The notes under the pieces were generated by a model. The model searched no databases. It worked only from the letters and a program-made list of their open reading frames with translations, and had not been told where the DNA came from. Below, piece by piece: positions 34,691 through 43,684 of a stretch of DNA of 64,000 bases. The position numbers were made by a program, and so were the translations under genes. This DNA comes from Corynebacterium kefirresidentii (GTDB lineage: Bacteria > Actinomycetota > Actinomycetes > Mycobacteriales > Mycobacteriaceae): assembly GCA_002154655.1 (NCBI GenBank), contig NGUZ01000002.1, positions 1 through 64,000 on the forward strand, read 5' to 3'. Within the stretch, counting starts at the first letter, position 1. The number at the start of each line of letters is the position of its first letter.

Positions 34691-37600
34691 ATGCTTGGGA
34701 TCGGGGATACCCGCGTAATTGAGCCGTTGACCATGCCATTGCGGGACGCTGCACCACCGCTACCCACCGGAAGCATTGAGGCCGAGGAGGTCCCAGAGGC
34801 AGTACGCCCACAACCGGTACCGCTGGTGCGGCTGCTCCTTCCGGTGGTGATGATTGCGGCGATGCTTGGCATGGTCGCCCTCATGGTGCTTGGTGCGGGA
34901 GATTCCCGGCAGTTAAGCCCGATGGCCTTGATGTTTCCGCTGATGATGCTGGCGAGCATGGCCATGATGTTTGGGCCCAATAACAGCGGGCAGGATCCTG
35001 ATGAAACCCGACGCACCTACCTGCGCCACATCAAAGCCTTACGGGAAAAGGCCCTATGCAACGCTTCTGCGCAGCGCGCACATGAGAACTATCGCCACCC
35101 CGCACCGGAAGAACTAAGCGCGCTGATAGGCTCGCGTCGCATGTGGGAGCGCGGCCCCGATGACTCAGACGCCCTCGAGGTACGCGTAGGAACTGGGCCT
35201 ACCACGCTGTGCACTCCCATCAACGTGCCGGATTCTGGAGCCACCGAGGACTTAGACCCAGTGTGTGCAGTGAGCATGCGCCAGACCATCAAAGCGGTGG
35301 GTACCGTGCCCGATATGCCGGTGGTTATTCAATTGCAGGCTTTTCGCTTTCTTTCTGTTTCCGGTACGGCATCGACGCGAGGTGAAGAGCCTGCGGATCC
35401 CGCCCGCGATATGGTGCGCGCTATGGTCCTCCAGATGGCATTGGCGCATGGCCCAGAAGCTTGCGGTATTGAAGCTCGTGGTGGGCAGTGGGAATGGCTA
35501 AAGTGGCTGCCCCACGCTCGCACGCCGGAGAAGGCACGCTTTCGCATCCTCATTGTCGATGGCGTGCTGACTACGGGCACCGAGGATTTTTTCCATGATG
35601 ATTCCTACACCACCATCATCGAGGTCGCAGGGGCGCCGTCCTCGGCGCTGGGGGTACGTGCCGAGCACGAAGGCCTAAGCCTGGTGGCAGACGAACAGTT
35701 GCAGGTAGTCACCGCAGCCGGAGTGGAAGAACTAGGGGCTCCCGATGGAATGAGCGTGGCCGCTGCGACATTGCTTGCGCGCAGCATGGCTTCCTTCCGT
35801 CGGCCCGATAGCACCTCTGGCCGCCATGGAAGTGACCTCATGGGCCTTTTAGGCTACCGCGATGTGGAGGAACTAGCGGCCAGCGGCATGTGGCATGGCC
35901 GAGAAGGCTCGGCGCGCCTCATGGTGCCCATCGGCATCGATACGGTCGGCCAACCCGTCACGGTGGATCTTAAGGAATCTGCGCACGGCGGCATGGGCCC
36001 GCATGGCTTGTGCATTGGGGCTACCGGCAGCGGCAAGTCGGAGCTCCTGCGCACCCTCGTCACCGCGCTTGCGGCTACCCATAGCCCGGACGAGCTGAAC
36101 CTCGTACTGGTGGATTTCAAAGGCGGCGCTACTTTCCTAGGATGTGACCACCTGCCGCATACCTCTGCGGTGATTACTAACTTGGAAGAAGAATCTACGC
36201 TGGTAGAGCGTATGTACGATGCCATCTCCGGCGAGATGAACCGTCGCCAAGAGTTGTTGCGCACCGCCGGAAACTTCGCCAACGTCAGCGAGTACAACGC
36301 TTCCGCCGCTGCAGTACGCGAGCACGGGCCACTGCCCGCCTTGGTCATTGTTGTTGACGAGTTCTCGGAGCTTTTGGGCCAGCACCCTGATTTTGCGGAA
36401 CTTTTCGTTGCCGTCGGCCGCTTGGGGCGCAGTCTCCACGTGCACCTGCTTTTAGCCTCTCAAAGACTCGAAGAAGGCCGGTTGCGGGGGCTGGATTCCC
36501 ACCTGTCCTACCGAATCGGGCTAAAAACCTTCTCTTCGGCGGAATCCCGCCAAGTATTGGGCGTGACCGATGCCTACCATTTGCCCGGCCAACCCGGCGC
36601 GGGCTACCTCAAGTCTGATGCGGAGGCGTTGATTCGTTTCCAAGCCTCCTATGTTTCTGGGCCCCTGCCGCGCCGGGCGATAGCTGAAGCTCATGGGGAC
36701 GGACCCGCCGCAGCCCGCGGCCGCGTGCAGTTCTTTCGAGGTTGGGCAGAGGAGGAAGAAAGCACTAGCCCTGTGGTTGTTCTCGATGACACCACCACTG
36801 TGCTTAGCGAGGTCGTGCGCGCCGCGGCAGAAGAAGCCCAATTGCGTGATCAATCGGCACACCGTATCTGGCTGCCGCCGCTACCACCGGTCATTGAGCT
36901 ATCTGCATTACCCGGACTGTCTAGCGGAGCGGACGTGGGCACCTCGTCGTCTGTTGCAGGTAACGGGACGCTGCTGGCTCCCGTCGGCATTATCGATAGA
37001 CCGTATTACCAACGCCAAGATGAGCTGATAATCGATTTCCACCAGCACGGCGGGCACATGGCCTTATGCGGCGGCCCGCAGTCAGGAAAATCAAGTGCGC
37101 TGCGCACCATCGTCTCGGCTCTGGCGCTACGGCATAGCCCCAAGGCAGCACGCTTCTACGTCATCGATTTGGGCGGCGGTCAGCTAGCGTCTCTGGAGAG
37201 ACTGCCCCACGTTGCCGGAGTTGCCGGGCGTGAGGAGGGAGAAAAGGTGCGGCGCATTGTGGACGAAGTAGCCGGCCTTATTCGCCGCCCGGAACAGTGC
37301 GCAACCTTCCTCGTCATCGATGGCTGGCACCACATAGGCACCTCCAACGCGGAGTTTGAAGACATAGCGGAGAAAGTCACAGAGATAGTCGCCGATGGCG
37401 CCTCTGCCCACGTGCATGTCGTCATTGCCACCTCGCGGTGGACCACGATGCGCCCCGCTATCCGCGATCTCATAGCGAACCGACTTGAGCTGCGCCTTGG
37501 TGAGTCCTTGGATTCGCTTATTGACCGCAAATTGCAGCAGAAGCTACCCAGCGCGCCGGGCCGCGGGCTCACCTTGGCCGGAGAGAATATGCTCCTAGCT

Positions 37601-38410
37601 CGCACATCAAACCAGGACATCGCCCACATTTGCCGCGTTCATGCCGCAGCCGATCCAGTTCCGCAACTCAAGATGCTGCCCGCGGTACTCACCCCGTCTG
37701 CCCTTGCTACTCAAGGGGACATTCCCGACGGCGAGATCGCCTGGGGCATCGGCGGACGGGATCTCGATCCGCTGACGTGGAATCCATCGCGCGAGCCGCA
37801 CCTAGTGGCAATAGGAGCGCAGGGTTGCGGCAAGTCCACCTTCTTGGCACAAATAATGCGCGGTATCTGCGCCTTCGCGCGGGAAGACGCTCGCCTTGTG
37901 GTCATCGACCAGCGGCGGGCCCACTTGGGAACTTTGAACCAAGACATGGTTGCCGCTTATGCCGCAACGCAGACAAGTGCACAAGAGACCATTCTCGATA
38001 CTGTCCGGACACTGGAATCCCGCCTGCCGGGCCCGGATATTACCCCAGCGCAGCTCGCCGCACGAGACTGGTGGGAGGGGCCAGATATCTACTTGGTCAT
38101 CGACGATGCGGATCTGCTGAGCGATATTGCCCTTTCACCGCTCCTGGAGCTACTCCCGCACGCCCGCGACATTGGCCTGCATCTCATCGTCGCTCGCAAG
38201 TCCGGTGGCATTGGCCGTGCTCTTTTCGGTCAATTCTTCTCTGCAGTGCGCGATCTTCAACCAGCGTTGCTGCTTTTCGACGCCGACCGGGACGAAGGCA
38301 CCATCTTTGGCCTTAAACCCAGCCAACAACCACCCGGCCGCGGTCAGTGGAGCATCCGCGGTGAAAACCTCGGCGTCGCCCAAGTGGTGTACCCAGAAGG
38401 AGAGAAGTAA
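34691..38410 (+). CDS. eccC: Type VII secretion ATPase EccC (FtsK/SpoIIIE family), single chain
   Basis: 1239 residues from the ATG at 34691, preceded by GGGGGAGG. Two membrane helices (about residues 37-58 and 66-82) are followed by a DUF linker and three FtsK/SpoIIIE ATPase domains. The Walker A motifs are GATGSGKSE (443-451), GGPQSGKSS (794-802) and GAQGCGKST (1042-1050). The first domain also has LVLVDFKGGATF and IVVDEFSELLG, so it should be catalytic. EccC recognises WXG100 pairs and drives export. The Rv3446c-like gene follows with no gap. A longer upstream frame runs into the eccD promoter and is not used. Confidence 0.95.
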   Translation: MLGIGDTRVIEPLTMPLRDAAPPLPTGSIEAEEVPEAVRPQPVPLVRLLLPVVMIAAMLGMVALMVLGAGDSRQLSPMALMFPLMMLASMAMMFGPNNSGQDPDETRRTYLRHIKALREKALCNASAQRAHENYRHPAPEELSALIGSRRMWERGPDDSDALEVRVGTGPTTLCTPINVPDSGATEDLDPVCAVSMRQTIKAVGTVPDMPVVIQLQAFRFLSVSGTASTRGEEPADPARDMVRAMVLQMALAHGPEACGIEARGGQWEWLKWLPHARTPEKARFRILIVDGVLTTGTEDFFHDDSYTTIIEVAGAPSSALGVRAEHEGLSLVADEQLQVVTAAGVEELGAPDGMSVAAATLLARSMASFRRPDSTSGRHGSDLMGLLGYRDVEELAASGMWHGREGSARLMVPIGIDTVGQPVTVDLKESAHGGMGPHGLCIGATGSGKSELLRTLVTALAATHSPDELNLVLVDFKGGATFLGCDHLPHTSAVITNLEEESTLVERMYDAISGEMNRRQELLRTAGNFANVSEYNASAAAVREHGPLPALVIVVDEFSELLGQHPDFAELFVAVGRLGRSLHVHLLLASQRLEEGRLRGLDSHLSYRIGLKTFSSAESRQVLGVTDAYHLPGQPGAGYLKSDAEALIRFQASYVSGPLPRRAIAEAHGDGPAAARGRVQFFRGWAEEEESTSPVVVLDDTTTVLSEVVRAAAEEAQLRDQSAHRIWLPPLPPVIELSALPGLSSGADVGTSSSVAGNGTLLAPVGIIDRPYYQRQDELIIDFHQHGGHMALCGGPQSGKSSALRTIVSALALRHSPKAARFYVIDLGGGQLASLERLPHVAGVAGREEGEKVRRIVDEVAGLIRRPEQCATFLVIDGWHHIGTSNAEFEDIAEKVTEIVADGASAHVHVVIATSRWTTMRPAIRDLIANRLELRLGESLDSLIDRKLQQKLPSAPGRGLTLAGENMLLARTSNQDIAHICRVHAAADPVPQLKMLPAVLTPSALATQGDIPDGEIAWGIGGRDLDPLTWNPSREPHLVAIGAQGCGKSTFLAQIMRGICAFAREDARLVVIDQRRAHLGTLNQDMVAAYAATQTSAQETILDTVRTLESRLPGPDITPAQLAARDWWEGPDIYLVIDDADLLSDIALSPLLELLPHARDIGLHLIVARKSGGIGRALFGQFFSAVRDLQPALLLFDADRDEGTIFGLKPSQQPPGRGQWSIRGENLGVAQVVYPEGEK

Positions 38411-39535
38411 ATGACCACCAACCTCAGCGCGAATTCGCACACCGACGCCCCAATCACTGACGGTGGGGAGACTAACGCTGTACCAATTACCGTCACGATC
38501 CTGGACGCGGCCACCATTTTTGAAGGGCCTGATTCGGTATACCGCTACGACCTGCCGGGTACCGGCATCGTGGAAGGTTGGGCTTTGGGCCAGGTCATGG
38601 ATCAGATTTCAAAGTTGGCCGGGCCGTCCTGGCCCGACGTGGAAGCTTGCGTGGTGGCAGACTCGTCCGGCACGGACATTGCGCAGGAGGCCACCACCAT
38701 TGTCAGCCGGCAATTGGAAGTCACCGGGGTGCGGCTCATTGACCCAGAACCAGCTATCTCCTCGTTAGCTACGTCAACCTCATTTGGAACCCCTACTCAT
38801 CCGGCTACGGAGATTGCGGAACCAGCTTCTCCCACCAGAGTGATGGAAGCGCCAGCCTATGATGAGCCAGTAACACCAAGCTGGTCCGACCGGCTGCGCG
38901 GTTGGCTCGGGGCTATTGATATCTTCCACCTCGCAATTGCAGTGGTCATTATTGCCGTTGCCGGAGCTTCCTGGTGGGCTATCGGCGCACGAGATTCAGC
39001 AGACAGTGATGCCGCCTCAGGTGATTCCCGCCCACAACCACGCGCTGCAGATCCGAGCCGCGACAGCGCAATGGAATCCGTGCCCAACTCGCCAGAGTCC
39101 AGTGCCGTGGATACTGCAGAACCAGGTGGTAACGAATTAAATCCAGGGGAGAAGCATCTAGATATTGAGGGGATGTCTGTGGTCGTTCCCACCGGGTTTC
39201 ATACCAAGGTAGAAGATGGGTTGGTTACCGCCACCGGGGAGGATCCGAACCTGCGTATCCTATTGGCGGCGGATGAAATGTTTAACGTTCCGGCGGATGC
39301 ACTTTTTAAAGAAATCCGCGCGCAGGTCGACGAAGACCCGGCGCTACGCGATGCTACCGATAAGGCCGGGCGCCTGAGCTATACCGAAGACCCAGGGGAC
39401 GGCTCTTTGGTGGAGTGGACTACCTGGGAAGACCGTGGGCATCAGATGTCTGTGGGGTGCCATACCCGCCACAATTCCAATGCTGTGCAAAAGGCAGCCT
39501 GCCGCATGGCTACGGAAAGCCTGGTCAAAAAATAG
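38411..39535 (+). CDS. Type VII secretion-associated protein (Rv3446c / TIGR03931 type)
   Basis: 374 residues: an N-terminal cytoplasmic domain (about 1-115, VPITVTILDAATIFEGPDSVYRYDLPG), a Pro/Thr-rich linker, one membrane helix (about 176-196), a low-complexity Ser/Pro/Asp spacer, and a C-terminal extracytoplasmic domain (VVVPTGFHTKVEDGLVTATG; GCHTRHNSNAVQKAACRMATE with two Cys). Position directly after eccC and before two esx genes equals Rv3446c in the ESX-4 locus of M. tuberculosis. Its molecular role is not known to me. The ATG follows the eccC TAA immediately. Confidence 0.82.
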   Translation: MTTNLSANSHTDAPITDGGETNAVPITVTILDAATIFEGPDSVYRYDLPGTGIVEGWALGQVMDQISKLAGPSWPDVEACVVADSSGTDIAQEATTIVSRQLEVTGVRLIDPEPAISSLATSTSFGTPTHPATEIAEPASPTRVMEAPAYDEPVTPSWSDRLRGWLGAIDIFHLAIAVVIIAVAGASWWAIGARDSADSDAASGDSRPQPRAADPSRDSAMESVPNSPESSAVDTAEPGGNELNPGEKHLDIEGMSVVVPTGFHTKVEDGLVTATGEDPNLRILLAADEMFNVPADALFKEIRAQVDEDPALRDATDKAGRLSYTEDPGDGSLVEWTTWEDRGHQMSVGCHTRHNSNAVQKAACRMATESLVKK

Positions 39536-39557
39536 TCTTAAAAACTTTGCCCCAGGC

Positions 39558-39588
39558 GGGAACCGTTTGGTGGAAAGTTCAGTCCAAT
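39558..39588 (+). promoter_or_regulatory. ECF-sigma-type promoter A (before the esx pair)
   Basis: GGGAACCGTTTGGT (39558-39571) and AGTCCAAT (39581-39588) recur before the operon at 43370 with the same 23-bp offset. GGGAAC is typical of ECF sigma -35 boxes. A further shared block, GGGGAATATAC (39618-39628), follows in the transcribed leader and is not at SD distance from any start codon here. Confidence 0.65.
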
Positions 39589-39663
39589 AAAGGTGAGAAA
39601 GCACAGATGCTTTTTCGGGGGAATATACACAATCTCATCCGCCCTAAGGAGGGGCGCACTTTT

Positions 39664-39978
39664 ATGTCTCAGACTTTCAAGACACAAGCCGATGTCATGG
39701 TTGCCACCGCCGGCAAAGTCGATAACACCAACGATGAAGTCCAAGGCGAGCTCACTCGCCTGCAGGGAGTCGTCGACTCTGTGCGCGGAAGCTGGGTAGG
39801 CCAAGCCCAGGTCTCTTTCGATGACCTGATGCAGCGCTACAACACCTCTGCACAACAGCTGCGCGAGGCATTGGCCTCTATCTCTGACAATATCCGCAGC
39901 AACGCCCACAACTTCGACAACGTGGAAGCAGAAAACGCCCAGGCATTCTCCAATGTTGGTGGCGGCCTCGCCCTCTAA
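39664..39978 (+). CDS. esxU: WXG100 protein, ESX-4 substrate (EsxU position)
   Basis: 104 residues, two long helices with the WxG turn at Trp44 (GSWVGQAQ). Residues 84-88 (FDNVE) give F-x-x-x-E, close to the YxxxD/E export signal after the second helix. AAGGAGG lies 10 bases before the ATG. WXG100 proteins are exported as dimers by the EccC-driven channel. The order eccC, Rv3446c-like, esx, esx, rplM equals that around Rv3445c/Rv3444c, so this is the EsxU-like partner. It has its own ECF-type promoter. Confidence 0.88.
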   Translation: MSQTFKTQADVMVATAGKVDNTNDEVQGELTRLQGVVDSVRGSWVGQAQVSFDDLMQRYNTSAQQLREALASISDNIRSNAHNFDNVEAENAQAFSNVGGGLAL

Positions 39979-40047
39979 ACCGCACTGCACAGTTCTCTAG
40001 TCCACTGACCAAAACCTATAGATTCACAGAAGGGAATCCACCACCAC

Positions 40048-40335
40048 ATGTCCGAGATCAAGTACGAATTCGGTGCCATTTCTTCCGCCGCAGCTGATAT
40101 CAACGCCACCTCAGGTCGCATCAACAGCACCTTGGCAGACCTGAAGGCGCGGCTGCAGCCGATGGTGAGCACTTGGGAGGGCGAGTCCGCAGTGGCTTAT
40201 AACCAGGCACAGGCCAAGTGGGACAAGGCATCTCAGGAACTCAATACCGTGCTCGCGACCATCTCCAAGACCGTCTCTCAGGGCAATGATGCAATGAGTG
40301 ACGTTAATCGTCGCGCCGCCGCAAGCTGGGGTTAG
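40048..40335 (+). CDS. esxT: WXG100 protein, ESX-4 substrate (EsxT position)
   Basis: 95 residues with the W-x-G turn at Trp43 (STWEGESAVAY) between two helices, ending in ASWG. It has no obvious YxxxD/E tail, which fits the partner that lacks the export signal in a WXG100 heterodimer. It follows the first esx gene by 69 bp with GAAGGGAA upstream, so both should be on one mRNA ending at the hairpin near 40528. Confidence 0.88.
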   Translation: MSEIKYEFGAISSAAADINATSGRINSTLADLKARLQPMVSTWEGESAVAYNQAQAKWDKASQELNTVLATISKTVSQGNDAMSDVNRRAAASWG

Positions 40336-40527
40336 ATCCGCGCCCCGCCTGCACTGTTTCAGGCTGTCTTGGCCGAGCTTGCGGTGCCACTGACCACATC
40401 CGAGTGGCAGGAGGCGGACGCAGCCGCAGTCTTGGCAAAAGATTGCAGCGTGAGCACTTTTTGACCAATACCTCTTTTCCTCTCTTCCACCTTTTCAAGT
40501 CGTACCTTTCTAGTCCACACCCACGAG

Positions 40528-40575
40528 CCGGTACCTTCCGTTTGAGCCGCGGAAGGTACCGGTTTCGGCGTTTTG
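40528..40575 (+). terminator. Terminator of the esx transcript
   Basis: A perfect 13-bp stem CCGGTACCTTCCG (40528-40540) with CGGAAGGTACCGG (40550-40562), then TTTCGGCGTTTTGG. It lies 190 bp after the second esx gene; nothing else was recognised in between. Confidence 0.85.
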
Positions 40576-40603
40576 GTTTTCGAGCAGGTGAGCAAGTAGG
40601 GTA

Positions 40604-40662
40604 GGAGACCTATGTGTTCGCTCGTCGGTTAGCAGCTGGCGAAGCGCTCCCTGCAGGTCTCC
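40604..40662 (+). promoter_or_regulatory. Structured leader of rplM
   Basis: GGAGACCT (40604-40611) pairs perfectly with AGGTCTCC (40655-40662), enclosing shorter stems (AGCAGCTGGC/GCGAAGCGCT region). The L13 leader that controls rplM-rpsI in Firmicutes sits in the same place, but whether this is related cannot be judged by eye. Confidence 0.4.
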
Positions 40663-40737
40663 ACCGGCCGCTGTACGGGAGTGGATGGATGCTTAGCGCT
40701 GGCCGGCAGTTCCGAGACAGACTTTCAAGGAGTCAAA

Positions 40738-41181
40738 TTGTCTACTTTCCACCCAAAGAGCGGTGACATCACCCGCAAGTGGTACGTCATCGATGCTACT
40801 GATGTGGTGCTGGGCAAGCTCGCTTCCACCGTTGCAGACCTGCTGCGCGGCAAGCACAAGCCACAGTTCGCACCGAACGTTGACGCTGGTGACCACGTCA
40901 TCATCCTCAACGCTGACAAGATCCACGTTTCTTCCGTTAAGCGCGGCCGCGAGATGCGCTACCGTCACTCCGGCTACCCGGGCGGCCTGAAGTCCATGAC
41001 CCTGGGTCAGTCTTTGGACGCCAACCCGGTTCGCGTTATCGAAGAAGCCGTTGCCGGCATGATGCCGCACAACAAGCTCTCCCGCGCTTCCATCAAGAAG
41101 CTGCACGTCTTCGCAGGCGAAGAGCACCCGTACGCCGGCCAGAAGCCGGAAACCTTCGAGTTTAAGCAGGTGGCACAGTAA
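40738..41181 (+). CDS. rplM: 50S ribosomal protein L13
   Basis: 147 residues from a TTG start at 40738 with AAGGAG five bases upstream ([20 protein letters not shown]), the normal L13 start and length. It has MLPHNKL-like [21 protein letters not shown]. An early large-subunit assembly protein. It overlaps rpsI by one base (TAATG). Confidence 0.97.
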   Translation: MSTFHPKSGDITRKWYVIDATDVVLGKLASTVADLLRGKHKPQFAPNVDAGDHVIILNADKIHVSSVKRGREMRYRHSGYPGGLKSMTLGQSLDANPVRVIEEAVAGMMPHNKLSRASIKKLHVFAGEEHPYAGQKPETFEFKQVAQ

Positions 41182-41723
41182 TGTCTGAGCAGAACATCGA
41201 CAACAACGTAGCCGACGCTGCTGACATCGCTGCAGCAAGCGCCGCTACCGAAGAGTTCACCAACACCATCGGTGATTCGTTGGCTAGCGCCAACGCGGAG
41301 ACTGAGGCAGAGGTCGAGGCTGCCGCTCCGGTACACGAGGGCCCGATCCAGACCGTCGGACGCCGTAAGCGCGCCGTCGCTCGTGTTCGCCTCGTTGCTG
41401 GCTCCGGCCAGATCGTGGTTAATGGCCGCGAGTTCGGCGAGTACTTCCCGAACAAGCTGCACCAGCAGGACATCCTGTTGCCGCTTACCCTGCTGGAGCG
41501 CGAGAACCAGTTCGACCTCAAGGTCACCGTCAACGGCGGCGGCCCAACCGGTCAGGCTGGTGCCCTGCGTCTGGCTATCGCTCGTGCACTGAACATCTAC
41601 AACCCAGGTGACCGCACCGCCCTCAAGAAGGCTGGTCTGCTCACCCGTGATGCTCGTGCAGTTGAGCGTAAGAAGGCTGGTCTGCACAAGGCACGTCGCG
41701 CACCGCAGTACTCCAAGCGTTAA
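41181..41723 (+). CDS. rpsI: 30S ribosomal protein S9
   Basis: 180 residues. The core starts near residue 54 ([21 protein letters not shown]) and ends with the invariant [16 protein letters not shown] tail whose last Arg contacts the P-site tRNA. About 50 acidic residues precede the core, a common actinobacterial extension. Translationally coupled to rplM. Confidence 0.97.
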   Translation: MSEQNIDNNVADAADIAAASAATEEFTNTIGDSLASANAETEAEVEAAAPVHEGPIQTVGRRKRAVARVRLVAGSGQIVVNGREFGEYFPNKLHQQDILLPLTLLERENQFDLKVTVNGGGPTGQAGALRLAIARALNIYNPGDRTALKKAGLLTRDARAVERKKAGLHKARRAPQYSKR

Positions 41724-41757
41724 TCTCGCTTCTACTGCGCGCGCAAGCGCCACGAAC

Positions 41758-41801
41758 GCCGCTGCTTCCCTTTGGGAGGCGGCGGCTTTCGTCGTTTTAT
41801 G
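41758..41801 (+). terminator. Terminator after rpsI
   Basis: GCCGCTGCTTCCC-TTT-GGGAGGCGGCGGC hairpin (41758-41786, two G-U pairs) followed by TTTCGTCGTTTTAT. Confidence 0.85.
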
Positions 41802-41912
41802 GAAGCGAGGGCGGAAGGAATAGTGCTCAACCCGTCGATAAACCAAAAGCTTGATTTCGCCTAAACCGCCCCAACATGCAATCGCTGGGCACAGGCGTGC
41901 ATAATTGACTGC

Positions 41913-43256
41913 ATGACTCGACTTTTTGGAACCGATGGCGTTCGCGGCCTCGCGAACAAGAAGCTGACCCCGATTCTGGCCTTGCAACTAGGCCAGGCCG
42001 CTGCGGAGGTATTCACCGCCCAGCGGGAATCCTATGAGCGTCGGCCGTTGGCCATTATTGGTCGCGACCCGCGCGTTTCCGGCGAGATGCTGGACGCGGC
42101 GATTGCCTCCGGTTTGGCCTCCCGCGGCGTTGACGTGGTGCGCGTGGGCGTGCTGCCGACCCCGGCGATTGCCTACCTGACGGATGACTATGGCGCGGAT
42201 CTCGGCGTAATGATTTCTGCCTCCCACAACCCTATGCCGGATAACGGCATTAAGTTCTTCTCCGCCGGCGGCAAGAAGCTACCGGACGAAGTGGAAGACC
42301 AGATTCAGGCCACCATGGAAAACCTCACTGAAGACGGCCCTACTGGCACCAAGCTGGGGCGCATCATTTCGGAGGCGCCAGACGGACGCGAGCGCTACCT
42401 CAACCATTTGAAGGAAGTGGTCTCTACGGATTTGAGCGGCATCAAGGTGGTCGTAGACACCGCCAATGGTGCGGCCTCCAAGGTCGCTCCCATCGCCTAT
42501 GAGACGGCCGGGGCTGAGGTTATTGCTATCCACAATAAGCCGAACGCCTTTAATATCAATGAGGATTGCGGTTCGACGCATATTGAAAAGGCACAGGCGG
42601 CCGTCGTCGAGCATGGCGCCGATTTGGGCCTGGCCCACGATGGTGACGCCGACCGTTGCTTGGCTGTGGACGCCGAGGGCAATGTGATTGACGGAGACCA
42701 AATTATGGCGCTGTTGGCCGTGGGCATGAAAGACGATAATGACCTGCGCTATAACACCTTGGTAGCAACCGTGATGTCCAACCTAGGCCTGAAGCTGGCG
42801 ATGCAGGAACAAGGCATTGAGGTGCGCCATACCGCGGTGGGTGACCGCTACGTCCTAGAGGAGCTCAACCGCGGAGACTTCTCCTTGGGCGGCGAGCAAT
42901 CCGGCCACGTGGTGCTGCCGGATGATTGCACGACTGGCGACGGCACCCTTACCGGCCTGTCCATCATGGCGCGCATGGCAAAGTCTGGAAAGTCCCTCAA
43001 GGAATTGGCATCGGTGATGACCGTGCTACCGCAGGTGCTCATTAACGTGCCGGTTTCTGATAAGAGCGTCATCATGGACGCCCCCGAAGTACAAGAAGCC
43101 ATCGCTCAGGCCGAGGAAGAACTCGGCGAGACCGGCCGCGTGCTGCTGCGCCCCTCCGGTACTGAGGAAGTTTTCCGCGTCATGGTGGAAGCCGCCGAAA
43201 AAGAGCAGGCCCGCAAGGTTGCTGGGAGGCTTTCCGCCATCGTCGCTGCGGTCTAG
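41913..43256 (+). CDS. glmM: Phosphoglucosamine mutase
   Basis: 447 residues. The phosphorylated Ser104 is in [16 protein letters not shown], the metal loop is [12 protein letters not shown], and the sugar/phosphate loops are GGEQSGHV and [12 protein letters not shown]. It makes glucosamine-1-phosphate for UDP-GlcNAc and peptidoglycan, downstream of GlmS, whose gene is 6 kb away. There is no SD. CATAAT (41900-41905) ends seven bases before the ATG, which suggests a leaderless mRNA. Confidence 0.97.
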   Translation: MTRLFGTDGVRGLANKKLTPILALQLGQAAAEVFTAQRESYERRPLAIIGRDPRVSGEMLDAAIASGLASRGVDVVRVGVLPTPAIAYLTDDYGADLGVMISASHNPMPDNGIKFFSAGGKKLPDEVEDQIQATMENLTEDGPTGTKLGRIISEAPDGRERYLNHLKEVVSTDLSGIKVVVDTANGAASKVAPIAYETAGAEVIAIHNKPNAFNINEDCGSTHIEKAQAAVVEHGADLGLAHDGDADRCLAVDAEGNVIDGDQIMALLAVGMKDDNDLRYNTLVATVMSNLGLKLAMQEQGIEVRHTAVGDRYVLEELNRGDFSLGGEQSGHVVLPDDCTTGDGTLTGLSIMARMAKSGKSLKELASVMTVLPQVLINVPVSDKSVIMDAPEVQEAIAQAEEELGETGRVLLRPSGTEEVFRVMVEAAEKEQARKVAGRLSAIVAAV

Positions 43257-43293
43257 AACCGACATGTGGTGCGGAAGAATTTTTAAAAAACTA

Positions 43294-43324
43294 GGGAACC
43301 ATTTGGTCTAAACCCCAGTCCAAT
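43294..43324 (+). promoter_or_regulatory. ECF-sigma-type promoter B (before the Rv3440c/Rv3439c-like operon)
   Basis: GGGAACCATTTGGT (43294-43307) and AGTCCAAT (43317-43324), the same blocks and 23-bp offset as promoter A at 39558. AA-GTGAG follows both second blocks, and GGGGAATATAC recurs at 43357-43367, where it provides the SD for the GTG at 43370. Confidence 0.65.
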
Positions 43325-43369
43325 GAAAGTGAGTACTTTTACCGCATATGGATTTAGGGGAATATACCA

Positions 43370-43684
43370 GTGTCTGAGGTTTTTCTTCGCCCCTTGGAGG
43401 CGATGTCCGCACTACGGCAGGTTGTAGCCGATAACGACGAACAACGCGATGCCCACCGGGCCGAGGTACCGGATTTTCCGGTGTCCGCAGCCGGACGCAA
43501 CTTTGGCGGCCACGGTGAGCGCATCCGCGACGTTTTGGCGCGCATCCATGAGCGCGGTGGGCAACGATTGGATAATTTATCCGCCACGGCCCACGCCGCA
43601 CATGAACAGGTGCGCGTCTTTGCCGATTTTGATGAGTCCTTTGGTGGCTCTTTTGTTCGCGGCGGGGAGGCGGACGCCAAGTGA
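43370..43684 (+). CDS. ESX-4-linked small protein (Rv3440c position)
   Basis: 104 residues from a GTG with GGGGAA upstream. It is mostly helical, with a Gly-containing turn near FGGHGERI (45-52) and a second helix RLDNLSATAHAAHEQVRVF. It lacks a WxG motif, but FADFD at 84-88 gives F-x-x-x-D at the same position as F-x-x-x-E in the esxU product. It may therefore be an EspC- or WXG-like substrate or chaperone. It sits between glmM and a large Pro-rich gene, as Rv3440c does. The stop overlaps the next GTG (GTGA). Function unknown. Confidence 0.7.
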   Translation: MSEVFLRPLEAMSALRQVVADNDEQRDAHRAEVPDFPVSAAGRNFGGHGERIRDVLARIHERGGQRLDNLSATAHAAHEQVRVFADFDESFGGSFVRGGEADAK

